This document shows, piece by piece, positions 35,854 through 39,173 of a stretch of DNA of 39,173 nt. Both the position numbers and the translations under genes were made by a program. Within the stretch, counting starts at the first letter, position 1. Every line of letters begins with the position of its first letter. The notes beneath the pieces are model-generated. The model had not been told where the DNA came from, made no database searches, and saw only the letters and a list, made by a program, of their open reading frames with translations. Source of the stretch: Marinicella sp. (lineage in GTDB: Bacteria; Pseudomonadota; Gammaproteobacteria; Xanthomonadales; Marinicellaceae); assembly GCA_028284365.1 (NCBI GenBank), contig JANQRW010000060.1, positions 1 through 39,173 of the forward strand, in the 5' to 3' direction.

Positions 35854-36534
35854 TCAGGTTTTTAAGCTTTGTCTTAAGCCACTCCATATCAAGTCCAGGC
35901 GTTCAATGACAGCAGTTTGTTCTAATACATGCTGCATAAAGTCTGCTTCAAAGTGAAAATATTTAAATACTTTAAAACTGAATTCACCAGGTGTTAAGTC
36001 CAGCCATTCTTTTTGAGTCAAGATTTCATAGAGTTTTGGGCTTTGTTTTTGGCTGATTGCTTGAAGCAGTTGATTGATTTCGCTCATCCGGTCTACACAC
36101 AATTGAGTGTCATTGCTTATTTTGTCTTTTAATTCTGTACATGTTGCAATAAGGAATGGTACCTGTTGTGTGATTTTATTTAATTTTAAGCGAACGACCG
36201 GTTTGATCAATACATGCATCCTACCGTCGTCAGTCATTTTCAGAGTTTTACAATACCCGGCGCTGAATGTGTTGTGTGGTTCGTAGGTCGACTGGTTTTG
36301 GTTGAGTTCATCACTGAGTTGGCGTGTTTTTTTGGTTTTTGAAACCATTTTCTTGGTATGGCTAACAGCTATCATCATTGGTTCGGCTTGACAGTATTTA
36401 ATCATGGCGCGATATCGCGGCTCAAACACATGTAAAGGTATGGTTATGCCTGGAAAACTAACCATCTTTGGGATAGGAAAAAGTGCTGCAGTGTGCTGTT
36501 TATACTTTGAAGTATTGTTGTCGACGTCTACCAT
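35854..36534 (-). CDS. LON N-terminal (substrate-binding) domain protein
   Basis: The protein opens with the LON domain signature LFPIPKMVSFPGITIPLHVFEPRYRAMIKYC and continues to about residue 210 without AAA+ or protease domains, so it is the stand-alone LON substrate-binding type. Such proteins are widespread, and their role in bacteria is poorly known. A small charged insert (SKTKKTRQLSDELNQNQ) interrupts the domain. At 226 aa it is a little longer than usual. TATAAT lies six bases before the ATG with no ribosome-binding site, hinting at a leaderless mRNA. Confidence 0.85.
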   Translation of the reverse strand: MVDVDNNTSKYKQHTAALFPIPKMVSFPGITIPLHVFEPRYRAMIKYCQAEPMMIAVSHTKKMVSKTKKTRQLSDELNQNQSTYEPHNTFSAGYCKTLKMTDDGRMHVLIKPVVRLKLNKITQQVPFLIATCTELKDKISNDTQLCVDRMSEINQLLQAISQKQSPKLYEILTQKEWLDLTPGEFSFKVFKYFHFEADFMQHVLEQTAVIERLDLIWSGLRQSLKT

Positions 36535-36540
36535 TCTAAT

Positions 36541-36546
36541 ATTATA
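36541..36546 (-). promoter_or_regulatory. -10 box placed for a leaderless LON-domain mRNA
   Basis: A perfect TATAAT on the minus strand is followed by ATTAGA and the ATG at 36534, so initiation at the usual distance would fall on the A of the start codon. No ribosome-binding site is present. The -35 is poor (ACATTA at 17 bp). Confidence 0.45.
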
Positions 36547-36637
36547 CTTTTAATCTGAAGAAATAATGTGAAGTCGAGCATTTTTACTTGTCAGAAAAAT
36601 TTGCTTTGTTAGACTGTTTGATTTGTCATTGAATAAT

Positions 36638-37996
36638 ATGTCTGAGTTGTATCAAAGTGCCTTTAACTATGCCACTGAATTTTTGGGATATGCCAATGAT
36701 TCACCCATTCAGGTAGGAGATGAAGCGCGTGAGGGTTTAAAACATTTGGATATTGCATTACCTTGTGCTGGAACAGCGGCTCTTACGGTTATAGATGAGC
36801 TTAACCAATGGTTCAGTCCAGCCACCATGAAGATGGGATCGCCACGGTTTTTTGGTTTTGTTATAGGCGGGTCTTATCCCGTGAGTGTAGCCTCTAATTG
36901 GCTGGGCACTGCTTGGGACCAAAACACTGGTTTGGAAAAGACCACACCTGCTGCAGCCATGCTTGAAAAGGTGTCAGCGCGATGGATGTTGAACATCTTG
37001 GGGTTGCCAAAAGAATCTGCCACTGCTTTTGTAACTGGTGCGACCGTGGCTAATTTCACGGCTTTGGCTGCTGCCAGAAACCAAGTGTTTAAACAAGCCG
37101 GTTGGGATGTTGAATCAGATGGCTTGATTGGTGCGCCCGAAGTGCAGATCATCATCAGCGAAGATTCACATCCAACGGTATACAAATCGTTGGGTATGTT
37201 GGGTTTTGGTCGTAACAGAGTGACTAAAGCTGTTGTTGATGAACAGGGGCGAATTGATATGACACAGTTTCCCCAGATTGAGGACAATGCCATCATCATC
37301 ACCCAGGCCGGCAACATCAATTCTGGTGCATTCGATCCGATTGGTGAAATATCGAAACTGGCTGAAAGTAAAAAAGCCTGGGTTCATGTTGATGGTGCTT
37401 TTGGGTTGTGGGCGCAAGCTTCGCCTGAATATAAGCACCTGTCTAAAGGTATTGAGTTGGCTGATTCATGGGCCACAGATGCCCACAAATGGTTGAATGT
37501 ACCGTATGACTCAGGTTTGGCTTTTGTGAAAAACAAACATGCGTTGAAAGCAGCCATGGCGATTACTGCCTCTTATCTGCCCAGTGAAAATGCGGAAAGG
37601 AACCCATCAGATTACACACCTGAATTATCTCGCCGTGCTCGAGGTATTGATGTGTATGCAGTGCTGAGGTATTTAGGAACTGACGGTGTGGCGGAGTTGA
37701 TTGAACGGTGCTGTGCTTGTGCTAAACGCTTTGGTGAACTATTTATTGCTGCTGGTTATGAAGTGATGAACGAGGTGGTTTTAAATCAAGTGGTGGTTTG
37801 TTTTGGTTCTGAAGAGGTCAATTTGAAAATAATGGATGTGATCCAAAAAGAGGGTACAACATGGATTGGCCAAACCATGTGGCATGGTCGCCTGGCTGCT
37901 CGCATCAGTGTCAGTAATTGGCAAACTGATTTTGCGGCGGTCGATGAGAGCTTTGAAGTGATTAATAAGGTGGCTAGACAGGTTTTGGCGTCGTGA
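36638..37996 (+). CDS. PLP-dependent group II amino-acid decarboxylase family protein
   Basis: This aminotransferase-fold enzyme is related to aromatic-L-amino-acid and glutamate decarboxylases. It shows the PLP stacking histidine in SEDSHPTVYKSLG, the aspartate in WVHVDGAFGLWAQ and the Schiff-base lysine in TDAHKWLNVPYDSG. The opening PRFFGFVIGGSYPVSVASNWLG is typical of a subgroup often annotated only as pyridoxal-dependent decarboxylase. I chose the ATG at 36638 over a TTG five codons upstream because the protein then starts at a natural helix; neither has a good ribosome-binding site. About 452 aa. The substrate cannot be told from the sequence. Confidence 0.85.
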   Translation: MSELYQSAFNYATEFLGYANDSPIQVGDEAREGLKHLDIALPCAGTAALTVIDELNQWFSPATMKMGSPRFFGFVIGGSYPVSVASNWLGTAWDQNTGLEKTTPAAAMLEKVSARWMLNILGLPKESATAFVTGATVANFTALAAARNQVFKQAGWDVESDGLIGAPEVQIIISEDSHPTVYKSLGMLGFGRNRVTKAVVDEQGRIDMTQFPQIEDNAIIITQAGNINSGAFDPIGEISKLAESKKAWVHVDGAFGLWAQASPEYKHLSKGIELADSWATDAHKWLNVPYDSGLAFVKNKHALKAAMAITASYLPSENAERNPSDYTPELSRRARGIDVYAVLRYLGTDGVAELIERCCACAKRFGELFIAAGYEVMNEVVLNQVVVCFGSEEVNLKIMDVIQKEGTTWIGQTMWHGRLAARISVSNWQTDFAAVDESFEVINKVARQVLAS

Positions 37997-38112
37997 ACAG
38001 TTGATGAGGAGGGTGCCAACTGTATCACAAATTTGAAGTTAACAGCTTAACCAATGATTCAGACAGGGTTGTTTACAATTTAAGTTGTTTTACAGGTAAT
38101 CGGAGGAATGAC

Positions 38113-38436
38113 ATGAAAACCATACAAAAAATATTCATAATGGCACCGGTATTATTCAGTAGCACCCTTGTACTGGCTCATGATGAGCCCAATGAAATGA
38201 TTCATCATGAAACCATAACATGTGATAACAAAACGGGTTGTGAAGTGGTGTGCAAACAAGTGGGTGATCAATGGAGTACTTATTTAGAGACCAAAGGTGA
38301 TATTGAGGTGACTTATTTTATGACCACTGGTGTGCGGCAGCTGAAAGCTGACATGGGCGATGGTCAATACACGATTTTGGATACGCACCCTGAAATACAA
38401 TCTTGTCGTATCAGTGGTGTGAGCAGAGAATCTTAA
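38113..38436 (+). CDS. Small exported cysteine-containing protein of unknown function
   Basis: A clear signal peptide (MKTIQKIFIMAPVLFSSTLVLA, cleavage near residue 22) precedes a mature domain of about 85 residues. It starts with a His/Glu/Met-rich stretch (HDEPNEMIHHETI) that could bind metal. Four cysteines follow (TCDNKTGCEVVCKQ and QSCRIS), an arrangement that could form two disulphides in the periplasm. ATCGGAGGA gives a strong ribosome-binding site. I do not recognise the family. It stands alone after the decarboxylase; a 7-bp dyad (ACAGTTG/CAACTGT, 37997-38023) separates the two, but it lacks a T tract. Confidence 0.7.
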   Translation: MKTIQKIFIMAPVLFSSTLVLAHDEPNEMIHHETITCDNKTGCEVVCKQVGDQWSTYLETKGDIEVTYFMTTGVRQLKADMGDGQYTILDTHPEIQSCRISGVSRES

Positions 38437-38499
38437 AAGGATGCTTGTGACTTACTGATTAAGTTCTTAAAATTGAATTTTAAAGTTTGCTTTTTGAGG

Positions 38500-38760
38500 A
38501 TGTTAGCTCATATATACAGGTCAGAGAAAAAAACAGGTGCTTATTTATACCTTGCTGAAGGTTTTGAATTTGATCGGCTGCCTGATGATTTGCAGGCTGC
38601 TGTTGGTGAGTGTACTCAGGTGATGAAGTTGGATTTGGCACAAAGGGAAAAGTTGGCCTCAGAAAACATTGAAACTGTTAGGGCCAACCTAAAAGAACAG
38701 GGTTATCACTTACAAATGCCACCGAAAGTATCCACTGGTGTGATTAACTATGGAGTCTGA
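38500..38760 (+). CDS. ycgL: YcgL-domain protein (DUF709)
   Basis: This small cytosolic protein belongs to a gammaproteobacterial family of unknown function. AHIYRSEKKTGAYLYLAEGFEFDRLPDDL matches the conserved start (IYRS..R..TYLYV) and LKEQGYHLQMPP the conserved end. With the ATG at 38500 it has 86 residues. GAGG lies too close to that ATG to be ideal, and an in-frame TTG at 38473 would add nine residues that do not resemble the family. Its stop region contains the GGAG that may serve the next, irregular gene. Confidence 0.85.
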   Translation: MLAHIYRSEKKTGAYLYLAEGFEFDRLPDDLQAAVGECTQVMKLDLAQREKLASENIETVRANLKEQGYHLQMPPKVSTGVINYGV

Positions 38761-38762
38761 GT

Positions 38763-39088
38763 ATTAACATCGCATGTACCAGCTGTGATGAGCAAACCAT
38801 CGCAAAAAAATGGTTGGTTTGGTCAACCTTATTGCCGTTTGTATTTATCTTTTTACAGATTAGGTGTGGTCGGTGCAAACAAGAACAAGAATATGAGTTA
38901 AATATCAATGTTTTTTTAATTTAGTGCTACCAATATTGATTGTTGTGGGTGCGCTCTTCACAGCCTATCACAGCAAATTTTATACGTGGTCTGTTTACTT
39001 GTTTTTTGTCGTATTCTTTTTTGTTGTTAGAGGAATTAAATTACTCTTTGGAGAGCCGGTGATTGGCTCGACCAGCGCTCTTGGTTAG
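38763..39088 (+). pseudogene. Small zinc-ribbon membrane protein, frameshifted in a T run, AUU start
   Basis: A frame beginning NIACTSCDEQTIAKKW contains CxxC and a later CGRC, a four-cysteine zinc ribbon, and ends at a TAG at 38922-38924. Adding one T to the seven-T run at 38911-38917 joins it to a second frame (LVLPILIVVGALFTAY..., two hydrophobic segments) that ends at 39086-39088, for 108 residues in all. No ATG, GTG or TTG precedes the cysteines. An ATT at 38763 stands 7 nt after GGAG, ideal spacing for an AUU start. The last dozen codons lie in the terminal repeat. It could be a decayed gene, a slippage-dependent gene or an assembly error. Confidence 0.5.
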
Positions 39089-39173
39089 GCAGAACATGAA
39101 ATCATGGCGGTTTGCCGAAGGCAAGAAGCCTTGATGTAATGTTCGATAAGCCGTGAGCGAAGCGGCCACTTAC
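39050..39173. repeat. Right copy of the structured intergenic repeat (inverted relative to the left copy)
   Basis: It carries the same ordered blocks as 165-238 in reverse complement: GGAGAGCC, GGCTCGACCAGCGC, CATGGCGGTTT and AAGAAGCC. Hairpins are GAGCC-GGTGATT-GGCTC (39052-39068), TTGCC-gaa-GGCAA near 39112-39124 and GCCG/CGGC near 39151-39167. Differences from the left copy fall in pairs that keep the stems, some only as G-U pairs, which implies an RNA-level constraint. The window ends inside it, so the full length is unknown. Confidence 0.7.

Noticed and set aside
37997..38023. Terminator after the PLP decarboxylase
   Set aside because: The dyad ACAGTTG/CAACTGT has a 13-nt loop and no T tract, so it is not a convincing intrinsic terminator.

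Overview
The window reads as chromosome of a low-GC (roughly 40-45% by eye), Gram-negative, aerobic, heterotrophic bacterium. RecA/RecX, MutS, BioA, RNase H-DnaQ, GloB, TrmL, UbiA (ubiquinone) and a YcgL-family protein together point to Gammaproteobacteria. A marine lineage such as Marinicella is my guess from the general look, not something I could test. I see no rRNA, tRNA, CRISPR array, transposase or phage gene. Both ends of the window carry a diverged copy of one structured intergenic repeat, in opposite orientation, which would fit a contig broken at repeats.

Layout. 1-359: repeat and a terminator. 360-1448: pheA. 1735-7747: leucine catabolic operon (leucine dehydrogenase, liuA, thiolase, liuB, liuC) behind a leader containing a seven-codon ORF; the biotin-bearing liuD and the lyase liuE are absent. 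7839-8765: secreted TonB-C protein, convergent with mutS (minus). An exported katG (minus) is divergent from recA-recX-bioA-yaaA; the katG-recA gap holds a perfect 10-3-10 palindrome and recX opens with a perfect 24-bp palindrome. 17630-19657: gloB divergent from rnhA-dnaQ. Then serS and a membrane-anchored double-FHA protein. 22099-22384 (minus) looks like a small gene broken by one base in a C/G run.

22561-30997 is the phenylacetyl-CoA epoxidation/beta-oxidation operon paaG-paaH-paaJ-paaABCDE, closely coupled by overlaps, with an arginine deiminase gene tacked on 6 bp behind paaE. The ligase (paaK), ring-opening enzyme (paaZ), paaF and a regulator are not here. On the minus strand follow a vanadium-haloperoxidase-like secreted protein with a C-terminal sorting-like tail, ubiA, and an IbpA-type Hsp20 whose leader looks like a ROSE RNA thermometer under a sigma-32-like promoter lying in the end of ubiA. 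The rest is trmL, an HTH protein, a LON-domain protein, a PLP decarboxylase, a small exported cysteine protein, a YcgL-family gene and a small zinc-ribbon/membrane gene with an apparent AUU start and a T-run frameshift that runs into the terminal repeat.

Functionally the window pairs two acyl-CoA pathways (leucine and phenylacetate), both ending in acetyl-CoA-type products, with stress and DNA-maintenance genes. The observations most worth checking are the covarying terminal repeats, the ROSE-like leader, the katG-recA palindrome, the recX and paaH hairpins, and the two homopolymer-frameshifted small genes.
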